NCBI GenBank assembly: GCA_018343915.1
Contig: JABRWF010000002.1
Location: forward strand, 2,294,001 to 2,358,000
Origin: Agroathelia rolfsii
Taxonomy: Eukaryota > Basidiomycota > Agaricomycetes > Amylocorticiales > Amylocorticiaceae
Length of the DNA: 64,000 nt
Direction of reading: 5' to 3'
Position numbers and translations under genes: made by a program. Below the pieces are notes generated by a model. It was not told the DNA's origin, ran no database searches, and saw only the letters and a program-made list of their open reading frames with translations. Positions 10,733 to 22,112 of this stretch are shown here, piece by piece (positions within the stretch are counted from its first letter, which is position 1; each line of letters starts with the position of its first letter).

Positions 10733-11655
10733 TTATTACAAACCTGCGATCTTCTTGTTGGGTTTCAAACCGATAATATCAAATATGGGGCGGTGAAGGT
10801 GATACTGCATTGATACAAGGCTACCAACTGAACATCACTCAATGCCCCTCACAGAAAACAACTCAGTAGGAATGACCATTTTAGGAGCATAGTTTAACTA
10901 TACGCCCCATTGGCATGCACGACTGTAAGGGATTTTCGCATAAACCAAGTGAAAAGCCGGGCTGTTCCAGCGAAGCTCAGTATGGAAAGTCCGAATGGTC
11001 AGTCGGGCGAGCCACCGAACTGCCTCATGGGCCTGCATCAAACATCGGGCCGAAGTGATGTTTATCATGTGATACAGCGTGCTAGCCACGTGACTCACTC
11101 CGCACATCCGACGCAATTGAATCCCATGGCCAGTGTCGTCATTGAAATCCGCCATGGCAGGTGCTGTTACTGCTGTAACGCCGTAACGCTCGTTGTGGAG
11201 TCTTCAACAGCCTGTTACAACCGAAAATCGAATACCCTATAATTGAAAATTCAACCGGAAGCACAATGCAGTAAAATATCATGCAATATAACCGAATTAA
11301 TAATAAATAAATTTTCTGACAACCACGTGCAAGGCATATTTTCAAGAGTTCGATGGGTTTGGGAAAAGAGCTCAAGTATGCTGGAATATAGGACGGTCTT
11401 ATCTTACTACCTTTTGAGACATGTTATGAAACAAAGTGCATCATAATGGTAGTTCCATCGGCCTGCATCTGCGAAACACGCATGGCCGAGGCGGAGGATG
11501 CATGCATATGACGAGTGGTCGGTTGAGAGAACATTGGCCGGGTGACTTGTCATCATGTTCCTGTGGCAAATGTTCCCGTCACACGTCCGCAGACTCCATA
11601 GGCCCAGTCCCTTACCCAGGCTTCCGCTCTTATCCCTACCACAACCATCCCTGCC
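10733..11655. other. Divergent intergenic region upstream of the zinc transporter
   Basis: No gene seen. A 110-codon plus-strand frame at 10910-11242 has no coding character I can defend. CACGTGACTCA at 11087-11097 combines an E-box with a Gcn4/AP-1 type TGACTCA. A second CACGTG lies near 11324. The last 100 bp before the ATG at 11656 are pyrimidine-rich, as in a leader. Confidence 0.45.
11087..11097. promoter_or_regulatory. Overlapping E-box and TGACTCA motif
   Basis: CACGTG and TGACTCA overlap by two bases, 560 bp upstream of the zinc transporter ATG. bHLH and Gcn4-like bZIP factors recognise these sequences. Functional relevance is inferred only. Confidence 0.3.
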
Positions 11656-13300
11656 ATGGGTTTCTCTAGAGCTGCACGGATAAAGACTCTACTAGTCATT
11701 GATGTATTATTTTTCTTTATTGAACTCATAACAGGTCTCCCGATGCCCAACAAATGAATCTATTGTACGGAATAACTGACAATTTGACCGCCCAGGTTAT
11801 GCCGTTGGATCATTAGCGCTCGTCGCTGACAGTTTCCATATGCTCAAGTCAGTCGATGAAAGGACTCACGAGCCGTGATTCTGCCGCTAATCAAATCCTT
11901 ACTAGTGATGTGCTGAGCCTTGTCGTGTCTCTGTATGCAATCAAAGTACGTTTTATTCATACCTATTATTATCTCCTAATTAAACTCAGTAAAAATTTAG
12001 ATGTCAACAAACGCATCAGACAAAAATTACTCTTATGGTTGGCGACGTGCAGAGATCCTTTCCGCGCTCGTCAACGGCGTATTCCTTCTTGCCCTGTGTT
12101 TCTCCATTTTCATGGAGGCGATTGAGCGTTTCTTCAGTACTCCGGGTATGTCTCTATACTATGGGTAGCGAATTACTTTTACTGAATGCTATCACAGATA
12201 TTTCTAACCCACGCCTGGTGGTCATTGTAGGATCATGGGGTCTCCTTTCCAATATTATTGGTTTGATCCTATTCCATGGTACATCATTTCAAAGCCTTTA
12301 TCTTACCAAGCCTATATTGAGAGTGTGTATGACTAGAGCATGGCCATGACCATAGCGCAGGGCCAGCTGTCGATCTAGTCTCTCGTGTTCAAAACACCGA
12401 GGAGGAAGTTCGTGAATGGAATTCAATCGATGCTCATGGAAACAGACGGTTTTCGATTGACTCTCATAATCGCAACTCACCCGAAAGTGACGATGCTACG
12501 GCTTCTTCATCCACACATGACCGCGATACAGATGAGCATACGCCTCTCATCGGTAACCAGTATCCATCCAAGAGCAAGGCTGCTGGTGGGCACGGGCATA
12601 GTCACTCCAAGTCAGGGTCTATGAACATGCGCAGTCTTGTTCTCCACGTGCTTGGTGATGCACTGGGTAACGTCGGTGTGATTGCTACCGGCTTGGTCAT
12701 TTGTACGCTCATCTCTTTTGTCCACCACCTGGCTATACTGAGACATAACATAGGGCTCACAAACTGGAAATTCAAGTACTATTTTGATCCTATCATTTCT
12801 CTCGTGATTACAGTCATTATTTTCTCGACTGCTCTGCCTCTTGGTAAGCTCGGCTCCTACTCCTTACAACTGTGGCTGATAGACTTGACCTCTAGTCCGA
12901 AGTGCATCCTTTATTCTCCTCCAGGGAGTACCACCCTCAGTATCACTTGACTCTGTGCGCAAGGCCATTCTCAAGATACCAGGTGTCCTCTCTGTCCACG
13001 AGCTTCATGTATGGCAGCTCTCGGAAGCCGAGATTGTCGCGTCCGTACATGTCACCATCTCGGACCAGCCCCATTTCATGCCTATTGCAAAGGAAATCTG
13101 CGAGACTTTACATAAAGAAGGTATACATTCCACGACCATCCAACCGGAATATGATGAAAGATATTCAGCTGGGTCCGATGAACATTTGTTGAAGGTATGC
13201 TCCAGAGATCCCAAGATATCGTGGATTGCTCACACTTCATAACGAACAGACAACGGAGGATACGGATTGTCTAGTACATCGAAAGGCGCAGACAGTTTAA
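11656..13300 (+). CDS. ZRC1: CDF-family zinc/cobalt transporter (Zrc1/Cot1 type)
   Basis: Eight exons (11656-11734, 11796-11847, 11906-11945, 12001-12145, 12198-12278, 12337-12843, 12896-13194, 13250-13300) give 417 residues. It starts with the usual MGFSRAARIKTLLVIDVLF first membrane helix. The two HxxxD metal-site motifs of cation diffusion facilitators are present: SFHMLND in helix 2 and HVLGD in helix 5. A His-rich cytosolic loop (EHGHDHS and HGHSHSK) separates helices 4 and 5. The C-terminal cytosolic domain includes LHVWQLSEAEIVASVHV. Family members exchange protons for Zn2+ or Co2+ at the vacuole or ER and give metal tolerance. All splice phases agree. The donor of intron 2 (GTCAGT) is weak but required. 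Confidence 0.92.
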
Positions 13301-13546
13301 AGTCATATCTTGCTGAATTTTTTTTTTTTGGACCTACCTTTGGCACCAATGACCACTGTAGATACCATAATTTTCTTTCTACTTTCGAATACGAAAGAGA
13401 AGTTCCTCACCTTCCGTCGAATTGTCTCTACAAATTCCTTGCACTATTTTATGTATTAATGTGCCAATTGCCAGTAAACAATATATTTATTGGGATTCGG
13501 GCAATATAGTCGAGAGTATCAAATACGAAAATAAGCTCAGTTTCTC

Positions 13547-16500
13547 TCATGTATCAAGCCTAAAGAAAGGGAAATCCTTCACGAATGCCGGCAGCGCTCC
13601 CAGTCTTTGTAAGAGCATCTTGGCCGCAGGACTGTCCTTCGCATCTCGTTGTTTAAGGTCCACCGAAAGCCTTTTCGTCAGATCCATCGCTGATCCCATG
13701 GACGGTAGTGCGCCCGTGCGTTCACGCAAGGACCATTCAATATGCAACGCAGCCGTGAGCGAAGACGCCACAGTCGCAACGAGAAGCTCCATGCTGACCG
13801 GTCGCAGGTGCGTCTGCACCGACGGCCCGATTAGATAAGGGAGGATCTTTTGCATGAACAGAGGCAGCAATGGCGGCGTCGATTCCCATGCGTCGGCATG
13901 GGGTGGCGACAAGGCGAGAACGAAGACGGCGATACGTCTGCAAGCCTCAAATTCGGTCTCGCCGTGGAGTGCTACGTTATCGAGTTCTGTCCAGAACGAG
14001 CGCAAGAATGAGATGGGTGGACCGCCGTGGGAGAGTAATCGATAGGCGTCGAGAGAAGGGGGATGGCCGGCCACTGCTGCCCCAACGGCGTCTTCGATGG
14101 CCTTGCGAATGTATTCGTTGGGCGGGCTGTGGGGGGTGGGATTATGATTGTTGCCGGCTTCTTCTGGGGTTTGTTTAGAGGAAAGCGATAAGAGGGCGGA
14201 AACCTCTGGGCGAACTTCGGCTTTCGCGTGGACCATGCTGAAGGCTCGCTGAATATCGAAGGAGCATAACTGGACGACTGTAGGAGGGCAGGAAGGCGAA
14301 ACGAGAAGTGTGTTTAAAACTTGTAAATGGATCAGGCCTGAGGAGATCCTGTATAATTCATATTAGTTTATTTGAATGTTAGAAGAGGGCATGACTTACC
14401 CGGACAATCTAATCTCTCTCAAAAGAGCTTTCACCACGCCCAAGAGCGTCCAGTTTAGTAATGGACCGAGGAAATATGAAATGCCGTTATTCATAATATC
14501 TGTATCCATCTTCTTCTCCCGACATTGTTTAATGACAAATGAAAACAAGGTAGGACAGATTCGATGGAGGACCATTGGGTGTGTAGACCTAGCTCATCAG
14601 ATGCTCAACTTTGTCATAATAAAAATGATGTGACATCACTGACCTTATAAGTGAGTCTTCTATTCCTTCACTGCTACTGTCAAAGAGCGCCTTTGACCAA
14701 GCTGCGAAGGCTGTTTTATATTCGTCTTGAAGTGCGGTCATATGGAGAAGTTGGTCTGAGGCAAGTATATTTTCAGTGACGAAAGCTTTTTCCGCTTTGG
14801 GAGTGATCTGTAAAGAAATTATGATAAAGCTAAGGTATAGGCAGAGCTTGAATTACTTGACGTACCCTGAAGTAAGAGGTGGCCCATTGCACGAATAAGA
14901 CAAGTTCCCCGAGACGAGTTACCGCCGTTTGTGGATCACCTTCGTAAAAAGTTAGAAACGACATCAAGGATGGAGCAGAAAAGGTTATAGACACGCGCCT
15001 ACAGTTTCGCAGTCATACCGCCGTAGCAACAGACTGGGATGAGAGAGCAATTCCGAAATTTTGATATGCAATGACACTATCTCCAGGATCATAGGATGCG
15101 TATGCAGCATGCTGCAGATGTGGCACATTGTGTCTAGATCAAGTTTATTGGCAACAACTTCGAGATGCTTGGATGTGCATTCATGTTAGCACCGAAAGAT
15201 ATTTGTAAAAAGATAGGCACGCCAACGAACCTTCCCCAGAACTTGAGCAAACGTGGCGTGACATCCTGGGTCATGTAATAGTTTTTGCAGGAGATTTGTT
15301 GTGTCTCCGTTATTGCTTTCAGTAAGCAGTTTGTTATGGAAAAAAACCTATGGTGTCCATGTGGGAATATCCGTAACAAGAATAGATATCGAATAGAGCA
15401 TACCTCAAGCGTAACTCCTGATTCTTGTGCTTCTGTTTGCAGCTTTCCATGCGGATCTGAAGGCACATTCTTGTCGACCGCAGATGCAGATACTCGATCT
15501 ATCATCCCAAGCGACATAAATTGCAATAGCAAATCCGTGATGATAGAATGTGAGCTAATAAAATCAATTTAACATATGAGTGGAATTGAGTCTTTCAAGA
15601 TAAATCTTACCTATCCGCCATTTGCATTGTGTTTTCGCCTTGTACATGATCAGAGGTCCGATTACAAATTTCGATTAAGTTTGTATGTTGTACGAGAAAG
15701 GACATAGCGGCTGGAAGAGCTTGGCGCTATAAGCGAAGAGAATGGTTAGTGAGGCGAGACATAAGATGATACAGAGCCGAATCACTCGCCCATTCTTGTT
15801 CGCCAGCAGTATCAAGGTGAAGGGCTTTCAAGAATAGAGAGATTAAAGTAGGTAGCTAATACGCGACATTAATAGCCCGAGTCAGACACATTACATGAGT
15901 ACTACAAATAATAGCCTACTCTTCCAACGACGAAAGCCCTCCAGAGTAGGACCTTTGCCTTATCTGGTGCCGGTGAGTCAACCTGTTGAGCATAGCAGTT
16001 AAGTGCTGCTAGAAGCCATTGACCGTAGAAAGCCATGGGTTTCCAAGTCGTAGACTTATACAGTTGCACTATCAGCGCTACTGCCTCTTCGGTACTGCCG
16101 GCACCGAAGTTGTGCGCCCTGCCTATAAACTTGCTTGAGAGTAAGGTTAGAACATCATATCCAGATAGATATATTGGTTCACCATGCTTTGCAAGAGGAG
16201 ACCACAGCTGATGTTGTCTTTGTCGGGAGGGGGCGCATTAGAGTCTCTTTTGCTCAATGGGGCTTGTATGAACTGCATCATTTGTGTCCTATGATTTAGG
16301 CTATGAGCAGTCTTGGAGTCATTTCCAATGACAAAGCTCAATGACAAAACGAAATTTTCTAGCGCACGACGGACTGGCTGGAGCAAGAAGATTGTAGGAG
16401 ATTGGAGGAGCTCGTTGGCCGTTGAAAACACTGTGATAGATTGAGCGGATGACATCTGTCCCAGAGGAGCAGTCGAGAGAAGTATAGTCAATAGCTCCGA

Positions 16501-17077
16501 TGCAGAATGCGGTAGTGCCATAGAGTTCTCGGATGAGCTAACGTCTCTGAAGGAAACCAGGCCATCGTTGATAACCTCAAGGACCTCTTTGGACGAGCCA
16601 TTAGACGAAAGAAGAGACTCTCCTGTTGTGTAGTGCACGTCCAGCGCTAGTTTATATAGAGAGTCTATAGTGCTATTCTTTTTCAGATCTGGGGAGCGAA
16701 GAGCTTGAAACAATGTGGCCACGAAGGTAGGTAACGATAATAGTCGATTATCCAATGCTTGTCTTAAATATGCAGTCAACGCTGGATCTCCGGGATGATG
16801 TCGATAAAGTGCAAGGACGGAGTCTGTTTAAGCTGTCGAGATCAGGTGTGGGGTACTAGAGATATATTGCTGCGTGCACTTGCTGCTGAGGGCAATCTGC
16901 GGGCTCTCTATTGTCGAGTTGGATGATCCTTGAGCAAGCTGGAGCCGGCATAATGCTGCCCACTAGAAAAGTGAACGCTGAATGATATAGCTCAATTTCT
17001 CAAGACTCAAGCCTGCACACCTTCTGGGCAGATATTCCGCTATTAAAAGCATTGCGGGTTAAATCATACAAAGACAT
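13547..17077 (-). CDS. MED5: Mediator complex subunit 5 (Nut1/MED5)
   Basis: I read 13 exons: 17077-17021, 16962-16884, 16823-16183, 16129-15920, 15855-15790, 15726-15611, 15554-15404, 15347-15231, 15167-14999, 14939-14866, 14807-14644, 14588-14400 and 14348-13547, about 944 residues. The helical N-terminus (MSLYDLTRNAFNSGI) and the C-terminal segments GDPQTAVTRLGELVLFVQW and MNNGISYFLGPLLNWTL are as in fungal MED5 of the Mediator tail. Intron 2 is best read as GC-AG (donor A|GCAAGT at 16883, 60 bp). Without removing it a TAA interrupts the frame, and no GT donor restores it. Introns 5 and 9 also read best with GC donors (GCGAGT at 15789, GCGCGT at 14998). Each of these two has a weaker GT alternative: donor 15785 with acceptor before 15719, and donor 14992. 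The gene looks intact, not a pseudogene. Confidence 0.85.
16824..16883 (-). other. GC-AG intron 2 of MED5
   Basis: Donor GCAAGT is the textbook form of GC introns and the acceptor is AAACAG. Length is 60 bp, a multiple of three, with an in-frame TAA. Splicing joins SPQIALS directly to NSVLALYRHHPGDP, which restores the pattern of MED5 N-termini. Confidence 0.7.
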
Positions 17078-17395
17078 AGACTATGTGGTGGCAATTGGTA
17101 AGTCACGACTTGTGAAGATGGGCGTCAACTTGCGATTGCTGCTTGCGGACAACAACTTGAACTAGTCAACTCGCCGTCAGTTGATCAATACAGCAACATA
17201 TCATCATAGCGCATGTCGCGCGTTTTTGCTCAATTTCTACTGTACAGGTGTAAACCAACATCCGAACCACATAATTTATGTCCTTATCATGATAACAATA
17301 CGATTATATTTGTACAAGCGATCTCCAGGTTAGCCATGATAGTACATGCATGTATATCAGTAGAGTATAATACGCCGCAGAAAAAAATCGTCCAG
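17078..17395. other. Intergenic, MED5 promoter
   Basis: About 320 bp between the MED5 start and the golgin stop, both on the minus strand. No additional gene or clear motif seen. Confidence 0.5.
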
Positions 17396-20300
17396 TTATA
17401 CTTTAGCTATCAACCTTCTGGTTTCTTGTGGGGTAAAGTGCAAGATGATAGAAAGAACCCTAACGAGATTCGGCTGAAGAGATCGAAAAATAAAAATGCA
17501 TTCAAGACTCGACCAATAAATATGAACAGTTACTTACCCGCATCTCTTTATGCTCTAGGAATTGCAGGATAACATTACGAAGATATTCCAAATTTACTTC
17601 CTCGTCATTTTTGTTGTTCGCTGGGGACTGAGGACGAGGCGAGCCTGGACGCGAGGGCGGGTCGGACGTGACCGATGATATTGAGGTCCGTGATGGTGCC
17701 GCCGATGATCCATTTTCTTGGCGCGTTGACCAATAACCAACGCCTGGGTTGCGTTGACGTTCCAGTAGGGCAGCCGAGGACTGTACTTTTCTGAGTTCCT
17801 CACGTAGAGTCTAGAACAGAAGTCAGATGCTACCACATACATGATGTATCACCATGAATCCGTACCTTGTTATTTGCCTTCAACTGTGTCTCGCGGTTCT
17901 TCAGCTCTGAGATCTGCTGCTCCAGTGTTGTCAATTTAGATTGAGCCTGGAGCACCTGCATCTTCGCGGCGTCCTGAAACACAGTAAGACCTGGGTACAA
18001 GCACGAAATAAAATGAAGACATACCTCGACCTCGGTGAAAGACTCTTTTCTCTGCTCTAAAGCAATAATTTGAGTTCTTTGCTCTCTCATTGTTGCTAGC
18101 AACCTCTCATTTTCGTGCATCAAAGTTGAGAGTTTCTCATTCTCAAAGCCCTTGGATTTATCGACTGAGGATAATGTCTTCTTGAGATTGTCCACTTCCT
18201 TCGACTTATCCGACAACTTGCGGCTCCAAGCTGCTTCAGCCTCGCTTCTCTCCTTCTCTGCGGTGTCAAACCTCTTTTGAAGATCGTTCAACCTCGTCTC
18301 GTATTTGGCTTCTACGTCTGATAGCATGCTATCAAGATCAAGAGCCGAGTCATTAACACCAGAAGACTTGTTGTCATAGAATCCTCGACGAGCATCCGAG
18401 AGCTCCTCAGCTAACAGAGCAATGCGATCGTTGCATTCTCGCAGCTGGTACTGTAGCTCGTTATTCTGTCCCTGCAAGGAATCCATCTGCAATTGCGAGG
18501 ATTCAAGTTCGGCTTGGCGCAGTTGCAATTGATCGAAGAGTTCACTTTTCTCGCTGGACAAGGACCGTACTGATTGCTCGAGCGCTGAGACTTGAGATTC
18601 TTTAGCAGCTAAATCCTTCGAGAAGGTGTTCTAGGAAGAAATCTGTTACATGTGCACCGGATCACGAGGAAGAAACAACATACCTTCAGGCTGGCAATAT
18701 CTGACTCTATTTGAGTTTTGAAAGCTAACATTTCCTTCTCGGATCGATCCTTGAGCAGAGAGACCTCTTTGTCAAACTGCGTCCTCAGGCCGACGACAGC
18801 TTTCTCTTTCTCTACATGAGCAGTTTCAATCTCCTGTTGCAGTCGTGTCCGCTCGGCCTTTTCCTTCTCTTGCTCCTCACCGAGCTTCTCCTTGAGAGAG
18901 GCAAGCTCCTTGATGGCATCATCACGCTCCTTCTCCGTCTTCACCAACTTTTGCCTGACAGTCTTTAGTAAAGTAACGGCTTTGGCGCACTTTTCCTGCT
19001 CTTCCTTCGTCGTAGCCGTAGCCTTTTGAAGCTCCGTTTTCAGGCGCATGATCTCGCCTTCTTGTTCGGCCGCCTTTCCTGTGTCCTTGGAGGCAGATTC
19101 CTCGGAAGCACGGAGAAGTGCTTCCAGTTCTTCAACTTGTTGGCGAAGTTGCTGGATTTGTTGGGATTGAGAAGACGATTCCAGACGATGGGTATCCCTA
19201 AGTTCTTCGATGCGCTCTTCTTGTCCTGCAGGATTTACACGTTAAAATGACTGAAAAAATTCGTGGTAAAAGAAAAAAAAACCGCCGCGTACTTGATAGT
19301 TTTCCTGTTAGACGACGAATTTCGTCTTGCGACATCTACAAAGACCGTATTTCGGTTAATGCTAGGGCGAAGCGGGAGGGGAGCAAGATACAATAAACCT
19401 CTGCTTTCATCGTCATATTTTGTAGGAAATCACGAAAATCTTTCCCATCGCGCATAGATTCGAACGGAAGCTCAAATTCATGGACAACAGCATCGACTGC
19501 CTGTCTTTCAACTTGTAAACGCTTGAAGGACGTAGATACCTCTAGAAATCAGAGTTAATTAAAAGACTGAAGGATATTGAGAAATTACTGACCAGCAAAG
19601 CGCTGCTCGACGAGCTTTAGCCTTTTTTGCAGACTTTCTACATCTGCGTTAGCAGGGGTGGATAATTCGGGTGGGTCAGACGGCCCCAAAGAAGAGCAAT
19701 CTTCAGAGTGTGGAGGAGCTACATCGCTTTCTGGAGAAGCTGTGTCGTTGTCCAGGGAAGCCGTATCCTTGAATGGAGAGAGATCTCGAGGAGATGGCGC
19801 CTCTGGTTCTGGAGAAGTAGAATCGACCCTAGGGCTATCGGAAGATGTTTCCTGGGCGTCATCATCATGCTCTTCGGGATGTAAATGCTCCTGTGAGTTT
19901 GTGGTAGACTCTTCAATGGTCTCCGGTAGAAGGGATGGCATGGCAGCCGGCGACCGTGGTGTCGGAGACACAATTTCAGTGCTCGTTTGCAATGATTCTG
20001 ATAGTGGACTTGCAATATGTTGATGAGAATCATTAGGAGATAATGGCTCCAATGGATCTGAAGGCCCTTCTACTAGCACTGCAGCCTTTACCACTGGTGA
20101 CTCTGGTAACGGGACCGATGCAGGAGAAGCCACACGATCCGGGACTGCACTTGGTGTAGGTGTAGAGTCAGGGGAGGGAGATGGTCCCTTGGATGCATCG
20201 GGTGTGGTCGAATTTGACGCTTCGCCGATGACGAACTTAGCGCGAAGTCTCTCTTCGAGGTTCATCTTCCTGCCTTTCGCTGGTTCGACATTACGCAGGA

Positions 20301-20517
20301 CAGAGGGGGATGGACTAGCACTGCGCGGTGGCCTGGACGATGACGATGGTCCCGGGCTGGCTGCTCCCTGAGATACCATAACTTTTCGTAAACTGGGATC
20401 GCCATGAGCATGCCTGGCTGCATCGTCACCTTGGGGATTGTGAGGTGCAGGAGAGCCGGTACGTGGCGGTACTGGTGTTGCCAAGCTCTCTACAGCGTTA
20501 CGCAGTTGAGAGAACAT
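17396..20517 (-). CDS. IMH1: GRIP-domain golgin (Imh1-like)
   Basis: Eight exons (20517-19593, 19541-19399, 19335-19293, 19225-18684, 18630-18025, 17973-17866, 17810-17538, 17473-17396) give about 905 residues. The first 300 residues are disordered and rich in Pro, Ser and acidic residues. About 430 residues of coiled coil follow (heptads of Leu, Glu, Lys and Gln). The C-terminus is a GRIP domain: NLEYLRNVILQFLEHKEMR, then PNLVRVLSIILHFTPQE. The second tyrosine-type contact in the GRIP fold is replaced as is common in fungi. GRIP golgins dock on trans-Golgi membranes through Arl1-GTP and tether endosome-derived vesicles. All phases agree, and the GRIP domain is split by the last intron between MR and PN. 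Confidence 0.9.
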
Positions 20518-20775
20518 GAGAGCGAGAGCTTAACAGGTCAGAAGATAATGCTGTTCAGTGTCTAGGTAAAGTAAGGTTTCAAGTTATATAGACCACAGCC
20601 AGCTGTAAGCACACTACGCAAGTCCGCGTTCGCGCCAAATACGCATATGCTTCCATGACACTTATGTAATTCGATTATGATGCCAGTTGCCTATCAATGT
20701 AAACACACTTGCAAATCATAAGCCCTACATGAGCTTTTGGGTATAAACGTCTAATATTCATATATGTATACAACA

Positions 20776-21906
20776 CTATGAACCGGGTGTAGGAATTCCG
20801 GTTTCGGTTGAGCTACTTGGACCAACAGGTGGAATGGTAGAGCTCAAACTCGAAGAGGGAAGCTGCCAGGCGGGTATGGATGGCTTCTCTGGCAATGACG
20901 AGCCCGTGGAACTGGAGCCTGCGAGTTGCCAGGCAGGAATACTGGGTTTTCCTAATGATATCGGAGGAGACGGCGAGGTTGGCATCACAGGGCCCCTACT
21001 CAACAGAAGCGCCTTAAGAGACTTGAGCTCCTGTTGAAGCTCAGCCAAAGATTGCGACTGGCTCTCCTTGGTCTTGTCAATCATCTATGAAAATGTTAGA
21101 AATGGGTGACGCAATATGATAAAAATGCAGTACCTTAGGCAGCATCTCGCGAACATTGTTAACCTCCTCACGGATCTCATTCAATTCATCCCTTGTCCTG
21201 GTCTCACCCTCGCGCATTTCTTTTACTGCGGCCTCGACGTCTTCGGTCGCCTTATCAACCTTTTCTTTTTGATCATCAATTGCTTCCCTAACAGCTTTGG
21301 TTTCCTCCCGCATATCCTTCAACATAGCTTCTACAACGTCAAATTGGGCAGTTAGTGCATCTCTGTCGGCCTCATATGCGGTCGAGGAGGGTGGTTGAAG
21401 GTGGGGTAGCAGATATTTCTAAAAGCCTGATCAGCCAAACACGAGTAAAATGATAGTAGATACGGATCTACTTTGAACAAAGAGACTGCCCCGTAGGCAA
21501 CAGTTCCGGAAACAACAAATGTGATCTAAGTATTGTGAGTCAGCAGAGTCATATAGGGCGCATGTGAATATTCATTGCATACGAAGTAGTCTCTCCAGTC
21601 CCAAGGAGCAGAGGATGGTGGAACAACGTAACCAGGCGGCCCATATGCTGGTGTTGTTGTATAACGAGGCTGGTAAGACGGGCCAGCCTGGTTGAGTGCA
21701 GCCTGTCTTGTGGCTTCGTCTATTTCAGACGGTGTTAAACCCTTGGCCTGTAGGAACTGGACTCGCTGCTCCAATGGGGAAGATTGAATCTGGCAAGGGA
21801 ATAGGTCAAAATAAGCAGGGCAGCAAACAGTAAATTAACCAACCTTTGGGTCTGCCAGGAAAGCAACTGCATTGCGAATGAGGTCCTGTCTGTCTGGAGA
21901 AGCCAT
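20776..21906 (-). CDS. PEX14: Peroxisomal docking protein Pex14
   Basis: Five exons (21906-21844, 21789-21583, 21525-21472, 21418-21134, 21084-20776) encode 305 residues. Residues 4-55 are the conserved Pex14 N-domain (RQDLIRNAVAFLADPK, then SSPLEQRVQFLQAKGLT) that binds WxxxF/Y motifs of the import receptor Pex5. One membrane segment (ITFVVSGTVAYGAVSLF) occupies its own 54-bp exon. A long charged coiled coil follows (about residues 120-225), then a Pro/Ser-rich tail with a repeated KPSIPAWQL motif. It works with Pex13 and Pex17 at the peroxisomal membrane. It is divergent from TUF1 with 206 bp between the ATGs. Confidence 0.92.
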
Positions 21907-22029
21907 GGCGTAGCTGCAAGCACTTGCACACCGACCCGTCACTGTGCCCGGCAGTCCTCGGCCCAATGGCGATATAGCCGGTGGCAAGGGCCGGAGCTCG
22001 GAAGTAAATACTTCGAGAAGCGAAGCAGA

Positions 22030-22039
22030 GTCACGTGAC
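22030..22039. promoter_or_regulatory. GTCACGTGAC palindrome in the PEX14/TUF1 shared promoter
   Basis: A perfect 10-bp palindrome containing the CACGTG E-box, in the middle of the 206-bp region between two divergent ATGs. Cbf1/USF-type bHLH factors bind TCACGTGA in fungi. Confidence 0.5.
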
Positions 22040-22112
22040 CATAAGCCCCATTTTTTGGGCTCTCTTCCGAGCGCTCCGCAACTCAAGCGTAGACTGTTAC
22101 GACCATTCGACA

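Noticed and set aside
16824..16883. In-frame TAA near the MED5 N-terminus as evidence of a pseudogene
   Set aside because: The stop lies in a 60-bp segment with a canonical GC-AG intron structure. Removing it restores the expected sequence, and the remaining exons are intact.
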